Shown here piece by piece: positions 34,495 to 41,254 of a stretch of 41,254 nt of DNA. Position 1 is the stretch's first letter, and the number at the start of each line of letters is the position of its first letter. The DNA comes from Desulfovibrio sp. DV (GTDB lineage: Bacteria; Desulfobacterota; Desulfovibrionia; Desulfovibrionales; Desulfovibrionaceae), in NCBI RefSeq assembly GCF_001936595.1, contig NZ_MLBG01000029.1, positions 1 to 41,254 of the forward strand, read 5' to 3'. A model generated the notes under the pieces. That model did no database searches, was not told the origin of the DNA, and saw nothing but the letters and a program-made list of their open reading frames with translations. The position numbers were made by a program, and so were the translations under genes.

Positions 34495-35730
34495 TCAGCT
34501 CGGCCTGTCGGCATAGCGGGCCAGCCGAGGGCCATCGGGCGGACGGCGTCCGTCAAACTGGCCGCAGGCGGCAAAATAGCGCACGTCGCTGAGCCACAGG
34601 CCGAGCTGGCTGACATCTCCACGGGCAAGCGACAGCCAGCCGGCCGGGCCGGCGGCCAGATCACCGAGCGGGCCGAGCAGTTCGCTCGGGTCACGGAAGC
34701 ACTCCCAATCGCAGGCCCGGCAGTGGGCTTTGCCGTCCAACCCATCTTCGCCAAGATCCCAAAACGGCCCCAGGTTCTCTGACCCGCGATAGCCGCAGGG
34801 AAAACTGTTGCCGAAGCGGTCGACATAGAAAAAGCTCACGCCGCCCAGGCAGGGCCGCCCGCCTGCCCCGTCCCCGGAGTAGTGCCGCACCAGGGACGAA
34901 ACGGCGCAGCGGGGCGTAAAGATGCGCAACTGGCCGCGATGGCGGGGAACAGTGTCGAGCACGGCCCGGAAAAGCGCCCGTTTTTCCCAGTCGGCAAAGG
35001 TCACCCGGGCATCGGCCGCCGTGGCCGCATACACGGCCTGGGTCCCCTTTTCCTGGTCGGCGTCGCTCATGGGATAGCAGCAATTGGCCATGGTGAAGCC
35101 AAGATCGGCTGTTGTCTGAAAAAAGACCGACAGCCCATGGCAGGCCTTCTCGTAAAACTGCGCCTCGCTCGCCGCTTCAAGGGCCGTCTCACCGGTCAGA
35201 AGCCGGGTCAGGGCCAGATTGGCCGTGGGATAGAGGCCGTGGGCGTGAAAAATCGGCAGGGCTTGGCGTATTCCCTCCACCATGCCCGGGAACCCGCGAT
35301 TGGCTTCATGGACGCCGGCATCGGCCGAATCAAGGCTGATCCAGAAATTACGCACCGGCGTGTTGGCCAGCCTCTCGGCCAGACCGGTCACCCGGTCACG
35401 AAAATCCGGGGCCTCGGGATGGGCAAAGCGGTAGCCGTTGGTCCCGGTGCGCAGGTATTTAATCCCGGCCCGGCCGGCATAGGCCAACAGTTCATAGAGC
35501 AGCGGACCGGTCAAAAACGGTTCGCCGCCGGTAAAGGACAGGGCACTGACTCCCAGACGGGCGCAGTGGTCGATGATCCGTTTGGCCGTATCGCCGTCCA
35601 TGTCGCCGCGCGGGCCGACATTTGCCACATTCATGCCGCATTGGACACAACGGGCATTACAGCGGTCGGTCAGCTGCAACACCACTTGCCGGGGCCGGCC
35701 CCGACGGCGCAGGATTTTGAGGATGGGCAT
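34495..35730 (-). CDS. Radical SAM protein with SPASM-like C-terminus
   Basis: 411 residues. The radical SAM cluster motif is CNARCVQC (Cys24, Cys28, Cys31; CxxxCxxC), followed by SFTGGEPFLTGPLL (the SAM-binding GGE) and DSADAGVHEANRGFPG. The C-terminal half has further cysteines in CLGG, CGYRG and CRACDWECF, the SPASM/twitch pattern that holds extra iron-sulfur clusters. Such enzymes often modify peptides or cofactors. I see no peptide substrate next to it. An AAGGACTGCC sits before ATG 35730. It is divergent from parA, 146 bases away. The substrate is unknown. Confidence 0.85.
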   Translation of the reverse strand: MPILKILRRRGRPRQVVLQLTDRCNARCVQCGMNVANVGPRGDMDGDTAKRIIDHCARLGVSALSFTGGEPFLTGPLLYELLAYAGRAGIKYLRTGTNGYRFAHPEAPDFRDRVTGLAERLANTPVRNFWISLDSADAGVHEANRGFPGMVEGIRQALPIFHAHGLYPTANLALTRLLTGETALEAASEAQFYEKACHGLSVFFQTTADLGFTMANCCYPMSDADQEKGTQAVYAATAADARVTFADWEKRALFRAVLDTVPRHRGQLRIFTPRCAVSSLVRHYSGDGAGGRPCLGGVSFFYVDRFGNSFPCGYRGSENLGPFWDLGEDGLDGKAHCRACDWECFRDPSELLGPLGDLAAGPAGWLSLARGDVSQLGLWLSDVRYFAACGQFDGRRPPDGPRLARYADRPS

Positions 35731-35876
35731 GGCAGTCCTTGAAACGGGTTTGTAGCCTGCCTCCTAGACACTCCCCCAACGCGGCTCCATGACTGCCCGG
35801 TGACGTTGCTGCGTCGGCCGGGCCATCGCCTTTGGCGCGTCGTCAAATTGTAACGACGCCTGGGCATGGTGCGCCC

Positions 35877-36680
35877 ATGGACGCCACACCTCCGCCAATG
35901 CCCTGCATCGCCTGCCTCAACCACAAAGGCGGCGTCGGCAAGACAACCTGCTCCGTCAATCTGGCGGCCGGACTGGCCCGGCTTGGCTGGCGCATCCTGG
36001 CTGTGGACGCCGATCCCCAAGCCCACTTAAGCGCCTCCCTGGGGCTGGCCGCCCCGGACGGCGGCGGACTGGCCGGAGTCCTTGACGGTCGCATCAGCCT
36101 CTCTGCGGCCAAGCTGTCGGCAGGTCCGTGCACGGTTGTGCCCGGCTCGGCCGCCCTGGCAGCAACCGAATCCGCCCTGGCAACCGGGAATCCCGGCCAC
36201 GACCGGTTGCGTCAGGCCCTGGCCGGCATCACCGGCTTTGATCTGGCCATCATCGATTGCCCGCCTCATCTCGGCCCGCTGACCCGGCAGGCGCTGACAG
36301 CGGCAAGTGGCGTCATCGTCCCCATGACCCCGGACTACTTGGCCATGCAAAGCCTGGCCTGGCTGATGGACACTCTGGCCGGACTGTCGGCCGAGCATTT
36401 GGCTCCGACCGTGGTCGGCATCGTGCTCAACCGGTTTTCCGGCCAAAAGCGCCTGCACCGCGAGGTCCAGGCCGCTGTGGCCGAGCATTTCCCCGGCGTG
36501 GCCTTTGCCAATGTCATTCGCGAAAACATCAGCCTGGCCGAAGCGCCAAGCTTTGGCCAAGACATTTTCCAGTATGCGCCGCGCAGCGCCGGAGCCTCGG
36601 ATTTCGCTGCGGTGTGCCGGGAAACGGCGGCCCGGCTCGGTCTTACCCCCCTATCCGGGGCAAGCGGCAACGCCAGATAA
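35877..36680 (+). CDS. ParA/MinD-type ATPase (orphan, cargo-positioning?)
   Basis: 267 residues. Deviant Walker A HKGGVGKTTCSVNLAAGL, switch I DADPQAHLSASLGL, and IIDCPPHLGPLTRQAL, all as in ParA. No parB or parS pattern is next to it, and no partitioning locus is evident. It is followed by a disordered-plus-domain protein after 12 bases, so the two probably work as an ATPase/adaptor pair like ParA/ParB, McdA/McdB or ParC/ParP. Start ATG at 35877 (MDATPPPMP); the frame is open to 35832. The cargo is unknown. Codon use is like the neighbours. Confidence 0.88.
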   Translation: MDATPPPMPCIACLNHKGGVGKTTCSVNLAAGLARLGWRILAVDADPQAHLSASLGLAAPDGGGLAGVLDGRISLSAAKLSAGPCTVVPGSAALAATESALATGNPGHDRLRQALAGITGFDLAIIDCPPHLGPLTRQALTAASGVIVPMTPDYLAMQSLAWLMDTLAGLSAEHLAPTVVGIVLNRFSGQKRLHREVQAAVAEHFPGVAFANVIRENISLAEAPSFGQDIFQYAPRSAGASDFAAVCRETAARLGLTPLSGASGNAR

Positions 36681-36692
36681 GGACCTTCCACC

Positions 36693-37814
36693 ATGGCTAC
36701 CCGTTCCCGACTTGGCCGCGATCCGTTGCAAGGCGCAGCCAAACCGGCTGCCAAACAGCCGACCCGGCAACAACGCAAGTCCCCGGCCCGGGCCAAAGCC
36801 GCCCCACAGCCAAGCGCCGTCGACCAGAACGCGCCGCCGGCTGCCGAGGCAACTGATTTGCCCCAGCTACCGATGTCAGCCGTCCCGGACAGCGTCCAAC
36901 CGGCTGGGACGGCCAAACCTGCCAAACCCGCGAAGGGTGACGCGCTGTCCGCGTCCGGTGGGGATGGAACTCCGACAATTGTGGCCCTGGCCCAAGCGCC
37001 GTTTGCACCCGATGGGCCCGCGGCAGACTCACTGCCCGACCGGGCGGCACTGTCCGGCCTGGAGGCTGCGCCAACGGCGCCATCCGCGGCCCCCCGGTCC
37101 GAGACGGCTGCCCTGCCGCCTGATGCCGCCGGCCCCGGGATGTCGGCCGCAACCGATTCGGTCCGGCCCGACCCGGCCGGGACGCGGCTGGAAGATGCTC
37201 TTTTCGGTGAGGCCGCCTTGGCGAAGGGCACGACCGCGCTCGTTGCGCCAAGGGCTGAAGGCGGGGGGTGCGAATGCGCCAACGCCACCCCCGAGGCTCC
37301 GTTTGTCGAGCCTGTCGCCCCTCCCGTGCAGAGAGTCGCCTGCGCCGCCGAAGCCCCCTCCCCGGCCCGGCCCACGCCCGTTGCGCTGGAGCAGGGCGCG
37401 CATCCGGTGGAAGTCTTTTTGCGAGGCGTCCTTGAAGGCTTGCTCCCCGAGGGAGAGGCCGTCTTGCGGGTGGAAGTCGATCCAGAGACATTTGCCTTGC
37501 CCGTGGAAAAACTCTTCTATTTCAGCCATGCCCTGCAACGCATCGTGACCCCCCTGGAACACCTGAATGGAGTGGATTGGCGGCCGGGCGAGCTTGCCGG
37601 CCCCCTGCCCGTGCTCACGGTCCGGCTGCGGGCCCACAGCGCCAACCGCCATGTCCTGAGCCTTACCGACAACGGGTTGTTTTTTCGCAGCCGCCTGCCG
37701 GAATTACGCCTGGGCATGGAAGCCTTAAAACCGCTTGTGGCCTTTGTCGTCAAACGCCAAGGGTCTGTCCGTCTGGCCCAGGGACGTTCGATCACTTTTG
37801 AAATCATCGGCTGA
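36693..37814 (+). CDS. Low-complexity ParA partner candidate
   Basis: 373 residues. Residues 1 to about 225 are Ala/Pro/Gln/Asp-rich and lack hydrophobic core, so are probably disordered; they begin with a basic segment, ATRSRLGRDPLQG and RQQRKSPARAKA, of the kind by which ParA-stimulating proteins contact their ATPase. From about 232 a folded domain starts: VEVFLRGVLEGLLPEGEAVLRVEVD, LFYFSHALQRIVTPLEHL, LTVRLRAHSANRHVLSLTDNGLFFRSRLPELRLGM, and ends VRLAQGRSITFEIIG. No family recognised. The gene begins 12 bases after the ParA stop, preceded by AAGGAC. The partner role is inferred from position and from the basic N-terminus. Confidence 0.65.
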   Translation: MATRSRLGRDPLQGAAKPAAKQPTRQQRKSPARAKAAPQPSAVDQNAPPAAEATDLPQLPMSAVPDSVQPAGTAKPAKPAKGDALSASGGDGTPTIVALAQAPFAPDGPAADSLPDRAALSGLEAAPTAPSAAPRSETAALPPDAAGPGMSAATDSVRPDPAGTRLEDALFGEAALAKGTTALVAPRAEGGGCECANATPEAPFVEPVAPPVQRVACAAEAPSPARPTPVALEQGAHPVEVFLRGVLEGLLPEGEAVLRVEVDPETFALPVEKLFYFSHALQRIVTPLEHLNGVDWRPGELAGPLPVLTVRLRAHSANRHVLSLTDNGLFFRSRLPELRLGMEALKPLVAFVVKRQGSVRLAQGRSITFEIIG

Positions 37815-37839
37815 CGTCGCACAGCCAAAGGAGCCGCCC

Positions 37840-38103
37840 ATGGAAAAGGACAAGAGCAAGATCAAGGTCGAAGGGGTGATGCAGATCACGGAAGTGATCG
37901 CCAACCTGGAAAAGCTGGTGACCGACATGAAGGCCGGGCTGGTCACCATCGCTGCCGGTGAGGAGTCCCTGACCCTGCACCCGTCGGTACTGGTCAATGT
38001 GGACATGAAGGCCTCGCAGAAAAAGGACAAAGAGAAGTTCACCCTGGAAATCTCCTGGAAAAAGCACAAGGAGATGGAGGGCTTTACAGAAATGGGCGAG
38101 TAG
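37840..38103 (+). CDS. Small amphi-Trp-domain-like protein
   Basis: 87 residues: KIKVEGVMQITEVIANLEKLVTDMKAGLVTIAAGEESLTLHPS, then VNVDMKASQKKDKEKFTLEISWKKH. The pattern, with the alternating hydrophobic beta-strands and the ending LEISW, fits the amphi-Trp domain family. Its role is unknown. It follows the ParA-partner gene by 25 bases with AAAGGAG before the ATG, so it is likely on the same transcript. A long perfect inverted repeat follows. Confidence 0.72.
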   Translation: MEKDKSKIKVEGVMQITEVIANLEKLVTDMKAGLVTIAAGEESLTLHPSVLVNVDMKASQKKDKEKFTLEISWKKHKEMEGFTEMGE

Positions 38104-38118
38104 TCTTTGCGCTGCCGC

Positions 38119-38167
38119 CACGAATGCCGCCAGGGTCCTATCCCATCGGACCCTGGCGGCATTCGTG
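38119..38167. repeat. Perfect 20-bp inverted repeat
   Basis: Arms 38119-38138 and 38148-38167 are a perfect 20-bp inverted repeat (starting CACGAATGCC, ending GGCATTCGTG) with the 9-base loop TATCCCATC. It lies between convergent genes and has no T-run; it may act as a bidirectional terminator or be the trace of a small mobile repeat. Confidence 0.8.
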
Positions 38168-38202
38168 CATCCGGAAAGTGGCAGACGAAAAGCCGTCCGG
38201 AA

Positions 38203-38949
38203 TCAGGGTTGTTCCTCGAAAAACCGGATGGCGTTTCGCAGTTCGCCGAAGCGGTAGATGTTGTAGTGGGCGGCAACGCCGTCCATCTGCTGCTGGCCCT
38301 GGCCGGTGGCGAAAAAGACGGTCCGCATTCCGGCCTGCTTGGCCCCGTAGATGTCGCGGTACATGTCGTTGCCGACAAAGACCACTTCCTCCGGTTGCAG
38401 ATGCATCCGCCGCAGGGTCAGGGCATAGATGCGCGGATCGGGCTTGCGATAGCCAAGGTCGCCTGAAACGACAATCGGAAAGAAATACTCGGCAAGGCCG
38501 ACCATGCGCATCTCCGGCACGGCCCAGGCCGTCTGGGCATCGGACAGGGCGGCCAGACGATAGTGCTGGCGCAGCTCGTCCAGGACCTCGCGCACGTCGG
38601 GATAGAGTTCCAGGCGATTGAGCGAAATTCCCCGGTAGAGTTCGGCCAGGAAATGCGGCAGTTGGGCCAGCTTGTTTTTGGGGAGTTCTGCCCCGCTGCG
38701 GGCCAGCCGGCTGGTGAGAAACTCCCGCCACACGGCCACGGCATCGTATTCCGGAAACGGCTCCCCGCCCGCCCGACGCTGCTCCTTGAGGATCTGAAAA
38801 TAACCCTCGCGCACATCACCCCGGCTGGTGCGGATGCCGTAGTATTTGAGCAGATGGCTGATGGAGCGGTAAATCTGCTCGTTGCCCTCGTCGGTGTTGA
38901 TGTCAATGAGCGTGCCGTTCACATCGCAGATGATTCCCCGAACGATCAT
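38203..38949 (-). CDS. HAD-superfamily hydrolase, variant motif
   Basis: 248 residues, class IA haloacid-dehalogenase fold with a helical cap. Motif I is CDVNGTL: the nucleophile Asp9 is present but the second position, normally Asp, is Asn11. Motif II is the Ser in LAALSDAQ, motif III the Lys in YRKPDPRIY, motif IV GNDMYRDIYGAK. Phosphatases in the family generally use the second Asp as acid/base, whereas dehalogenases lack it, so the activity may be unusual. ATG at 38949 overlaps the stop of the upstream APH gene as ATGA, a strong sign of a shared function. Substrate unknown. Confidence 0.88.
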   Translation of the reverse strand: MIVRGIICDVNGTLIDINTDEGNEQIYRSISHLLKYYGIRTSRGDVREGYFQILKEQRRAGGEPFPEYDAVAVWREFLTSRLARSGAELPKNKLAQLPHFLAELYRGISLNRLELYPDVREVLDELRQHYRLAALSDAQTAWAVPEMRMVGLAEYFFPIVVSGDLGYRKPDPRIYALTLRRMHLQPEEVVFVGNDMYRDIYGAKQAGMRTVFFATGQGQQQMDGVAAHYNIYRFGELRNAIRFFEEQP

Positions 38950-39959
38950 AGGAGCCCCCCGAGCAGAATGACTTTGGCCTCATGGACAAGGCGATTGCGG
39001 TATCCGTCCTCCAGCCAGCTGTTACGGGCGATACGCAGGAGGGTGAGGCCGAGATGAAACGGCAGCCGGGCGGTCAGGGCCGCAAAGGTCTGCTCGCGGT
39101 CCGGGAAATGGCCGGCATACTCCCACAGAAAGTGGCCGACAAAGGGCTCGGCCCGGTCGATATTTCCGGTCATCTGCAAAAAGCAGTGCTTGAGTTCGCC
39201 ACAAAGCCGGCCCACGTCGTAGACCCGGTCGTCACGGTGCATCCGCTCCAGATCGATGGCGTACACGTCCTGGCCCCGCCCGAACAGGAAATTGGACGGC
39301 GTGGCGTCGCCGTGCACCGCCACCTGCACGTCCTGCCACATGGCAGCCCGGTTGGCGTAGCCATGGCCCAGTTCCCGCAGCCGGTTGATCCGGCGGGCGG
39401 AGATGCCGGCATGGGCGGCCAGGTAGCCGACCACGCGGTCGTAGTAGCCTTGCGTTCTGGCGAAATCGACCAGTTCCGGGCCGGCTGTGGCGTTGTGCAG
39501 GCGGGCGAAAAACCGGGCCAGACCGGAGAGCTTGCGAAACAGCCGCTCGTCCCGGCCGTTGCCGGCCGCCGCTTCGATGACGCTATCGAGCTGTTCGCCG
39601 GCGATATGTTCGATGACGAGCAGATCGCCCAGCCCCGGGTTGACGCCCAGGGGACGGACCACATAGTCCGGCAGGCTATCGAGGCCGAGGCTTCGGGCAA
39701 AGTCCAGGTTGCGCCGCTCGTTCTCGGCGGTCTGGGGGGCGTTGCTGCCGTTTAACCCCCTGGAATGGGCGTAAAATTTCCCCACCACGTGGGCTTGCGT
39801 CCACTTGTCTTCATAGAGATAGACGTCGCTTGCCGGCGAGACGCGGTACACCCGCCACCGGGGCTCGCGGTCACTGACCACCAACTGGGGCAGGATGGCG
39901 TCGCGCAGATAGCTGTGCAAAGGATCGGAGGCGGCGAGATGGCCGAGGTATTGGCGCAT
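38946..39959 (-). CDS. Aminoglycoside-phosphotransferase-like kinase
   Basis: 337 residues with the APH/choline-kinase fold. Visible: the N-lobe YLYEDKWTQAHVVGKFY, LLVIEHIAGEQLDSV, and the catalytic loop VHGDATPSNFLFGRG (HGDxxxxN), then IDLERMHRDDRVYDVGRLCGELKHC with the metal-binding Asp. All catalytic residues are in place, so a small-molecule kinase is likely. It is coupled to the HAD gene by a 4-base overlap, so they may phosphorylate and dephosphorylate related compounds. I chose ATG at 39959 (MRQYLGHLAAS); the frame is open upstream to 40103 but would overlap the divergent CULT gene. No resistance function is implied. Confidence 0.82.
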   Translation of the reverse strand: MRQYLGHLAASDPLHSYLRDAILPQLVVSDREPRWRVYRVSPASDVYLYEDKWTQAHVVGKFYAHSRGLNGSNAPQTAENERRNLDFARSLGLDSLPDYVVRPLGVNPGLGDLLVIEHIAGEQLDSVIEAAAGNGRDERLFRKLSGLARFFARLHNATAGPELVDFARTQGYYDRVVGYLAAHAGISARRINRLRELGHGYANRAAMWQDVQVAVHGDATPSNFLFGRGQDVYAIDLERMHRDDRVYDVGRLCGELKHCFLQMTGNIDRAEPFVGHFLWEYAGHFPDREQTFAALTARLPFHLGLTLLRIARNSWLEDGYRNRLVHEAKVILLGGLL

Positions 39960-40046
39960 GGCGACAACTTTGAAGCCGGTTGCGACAATTTTGTGCCGTA
40001 AACCGGGTTGACGATTTCTTCCAACTGTATAACCAGCCTCTGGTAT

Positions 40047-40502
40047 ATGCAAATCCTTCCGACATTCCAACCGGCCTGTCCCGCTGCCCTGGTGCTGCGG
40101 CACCCCCCGGACGGGCCACTACCTGTCGCCCGACCGGCCGATGCGGCCGCGCCTGCCCTTGCCCAGGATGGCACGACGCCGCAACTCGTATGCGCCGCCT
40201 GTGCCCATCCGATCACGACCGACGCCTGGCGCATCCCGGTGGCCGGTTCCCACCACCACGTTTTTGCCAATCCTTACGGCCACGTGTTCACTCTCGAGTG
40301 TTTTGCCGCTGCCCCGGGCTGTGTCGCGCTGGGACCGCCTTCGGCGGATTTTTCCTGGTTCGCCGGCACGAGCTGGCAGCTGGCAATCTGTGCGGCTTGC
40401 AGTCAGCATCTGGGCTGGCGCTACGAGCGGGACAGCGGCGGCGGCGGCTTTTTCGGACTCATTCCCCAACGCCTGCAGCGCAGCGCTGACGGTTTGGCCT
40501 GA
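40047..40502 (+). CDS. CULT-domain (cereblon-like) protein, copy 1
   Basis: 151 residues. After a variable 45-residue leader, residues about 48-143 match the CULT domain (the thalidomide-binding domain of cereblon, beta-tent fold). Zinc-binding pairs are Cys49/Cys52 (VCAACAHPI) and Cys115/Cys118 (ICAACSQ). The aromatic cage has Trp104 (FSWF), Trp110 (TSWQ) and Trp124 (HLGW), with the 6 and 14-residue spacings of human cereblon W380/W386/W400. The segment GSHHHVFANPYG and FFGLIPQRL match the family. The leader has no clear signal peptide. Start ATG 40047 has a poor ribosome-binding site, so it is a best guess. The natural ligand is unknown. Confidence 0.82.
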   Translation: MQILPTFQPACPAALVLRHPPDGPLPVARPADAAAPALAQDGTTPQLVCAACAHPITTDAWRIPVAGSHHHVFANPYGHVFTLECFAAAPGCVALGPPSADFSWFAGTSWQLAICAACSQHLGWRYERDSGGGGFFGLIPQRLQRSADGLA

Positions 40503-40543
40503 TTTCTGCATTGAAACATTTCGAATAGGGTTGCCCGGACGAC

Positions 40544-40571
40544 TTGTCAGGGTCCGATGGGTGGCTATATT
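40544..40571 (+). promoter_or_regulatory. Sigma-70-type promoter for CULT copy 2
   Basis: TTGTCA (40544-40549), 16-base spacer, TATATT (40566-40571). Lies in the 162-base gap between the two CULT genes, so the second gene can be transcribed on its own. Confidence 0.6.
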
Positions 40572-40664
40572 AAACTTGACCGTACACGTAGGGATTGCCC
40601 CGAGACCGCAATGCCAAAACGGTTGCGCCGTCAGAATACGACGACCACCCGGGAGGGTGCAGAC

Positions 40665-41120
40665 ATGAATAAACACCTGACGCTTATTACCACAACGCCG
40701 CCCATCAGCCTCTCCTGGGAGGAGGATGCCAGCGGCCCGGAAACGCCCATGAAACCCATTTTCGATAATCCGTCCCTGGCCAAGGCCGACCGCATGGTTT
40801 GCGCCCATTGCGGCGAAGACATCACCCGGTCGAGCCTGCGTATCGCCGTCCACGGCTCCCATCGGCACACCGTGCCCACCGAGCACGGCATCGACCAGGA
40901 AATCGGCTGTTTTTCCCTGGCTCCGGGTTGCCTGTCCGCCGGCCATTTCGCCCTGGATTTCGGCCAGCAGGCAGAAGGCTACTGGCAGATGGCCTTGTGC
41001 GCCAGTTGCGGCAACCATCTGGGCTGGCACCATCAGACGGACAGCGACATGGGCTTTTACGGGCTGATCCTCGATCATCTGGCCGCCGGCCCCGATGACA
41101 ACCAGGAAAAGGCCGCCTAG
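40665..41120 (+). CDS. CULT-domain (cereblon-like) protein, copy 2
   Basis: 151 residues, a paralogue of copy 1 with the same length. Zinc pairs Cys46/Cys49 (VCAHCGED) and Cys112/Cys115 (LCASCGN). GSHRHTVP, GCFSLAPGC, YWQMALCASC, NHLGW and FYGLILDHLA align with copy 1. Of the three cage tryptophans, Trp107 and Trp121 are present, but the first (expected at 101) is Gln in DFGQQAEGYW, so ligand binding may differ. ATG at 40665 (MNKHLTL) follows GGGAGGGTGCAG; the frame is open to 40557 but the upstream part is unlike the family. Function unknown; duplication within a CULT pair is inferred from the alignment. Confidence 0.85.
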   Translation: MNKHLTLITTTPPISLSWEEDASGPETPMKPIFDNPSLAKADRMVCAHCGEDITRSSLRIAVHGSHRHTVPTEHGIDQEIGCFSLAPGCLSAGHFALDFGQQAEGYWQMALCASCGNHLGWHHQTDSDMGFYGLILDHLAAGPDDNQEKAA

Positions 41121-41168
41121 TCTGTTTGCCGCAAGGACCGCTTCTTCCACAAATCATGTTCCCGCTGC

Positions 41169-41192
41169 GAAAGCCTCCAGCCGGAGGCTTTC
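41169..41192. terminator. Hairpin after CULT copy 2
   Basis: GAAAGCCTCC (41169-41178) and GGAGGCTTTC (41183-41192), loop AGCC. A 10-bp stem with no T-run right after; it could end the CULT transcript on the plus strand or serve both strands. The last 60 bases of the window hold nothing else. Confidence 0.6.
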
Positions 41193-41254
41193 GACCCCGG
41201 GGAGACGCCTCCCCCTTCCCCCCCACCACGCCCGGACCATAAAAAAGCCGGGAG

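Noticed and set aside
1-41254. CRISPR arrays, IS elements and rRNA genes
   Set aside because: No regularly spaced repeats, transposase reading frames with their terminal repeats, or rRNA-like segments were seen.

Overview
The window is GC-rich chromosomal DNA from a motile, Gram-negative bacterium. The most likely source is a sulfate reducer of the Desulfovibrionaceae (Desulfovibrio/Solidesulfovibrio type). This rests on the gene order fliR-flhB-flhA-flhF-flhG-fliA-cheY-fliL, the style of the chemotaxis proteins, and intergenic palindromes with a CCAAAGGGC...GCCCTTTGG core that I associate with this group. The assignment is an inference; there is no rRNA here.

Layout. (1) 1-5564, minus strand: a chemotaxis operon of a soluble double-tip MCP-like protein, cheA, cheW and cheR (cut by the window edge). 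(2) 6047-11137: a DedA membrane protein on the minus strand, then on the plus strand a PAS histidine kinase, cheD, an HDOD protein, a TtcA-like tRNA thiolase and an M23 peptidase. (3) 11177-20276, plus strand: flagellar export and regulation genes (fliR, flhB, flhA, flhF, flhG, fliA), cheY, fliL, a small unknown protein and a DUF2802-type protein. flhA carries an apparent one-base frameshift. (4) 20298-24459, minus strand: the housekeeping operon aroQ-efp-ftsK-lolA. (5) 24530-29612: engB, a small frameshifted gene, uppP, tRNA-Met(CAU), a large GT-C-like membrane protein, a YCII protein and a cyclic-nucleotide-binding protein. (6) 29775-31805: a transmembrane MCP with a PAS domain, then about 1 kb of AT-richer DNA with a decayed gene. 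(7) 32945-38103: a small lipoprotein, tmRNA, a secreted Gly-rich protein, a radical SAM/SPASM protein, and a ParA-like ATPase followed by a disordered partner and an amphi-Trp protein. (8) 38203-41120: a kinase-like (APH) protein coupled to a HAD protein on the minus strand, and two tandem CULT-domain (cereblon thalidomide-binding-domain-like) proteins on the plus strand.

How the parts fit. Receptors (soluble and membrane MCPs) would feed CheA/CheW, with CheR and CheD adjusting receptor modification. CheY would carry the signal to a flagellum built and positioned by FlhA/FlhB/FliR/FlhF/FlhG under sigma-28 (FliA). The soluble MCP-like protein also shows a CheZ-like DxxxQ motif, and CheA carries a duplicated MshE-N-like segment; both hint at extra regulatory inputs. 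The least ordinary pieces are the CULT pair, the ParA/disordered-partner pair and the double-tip receptor.
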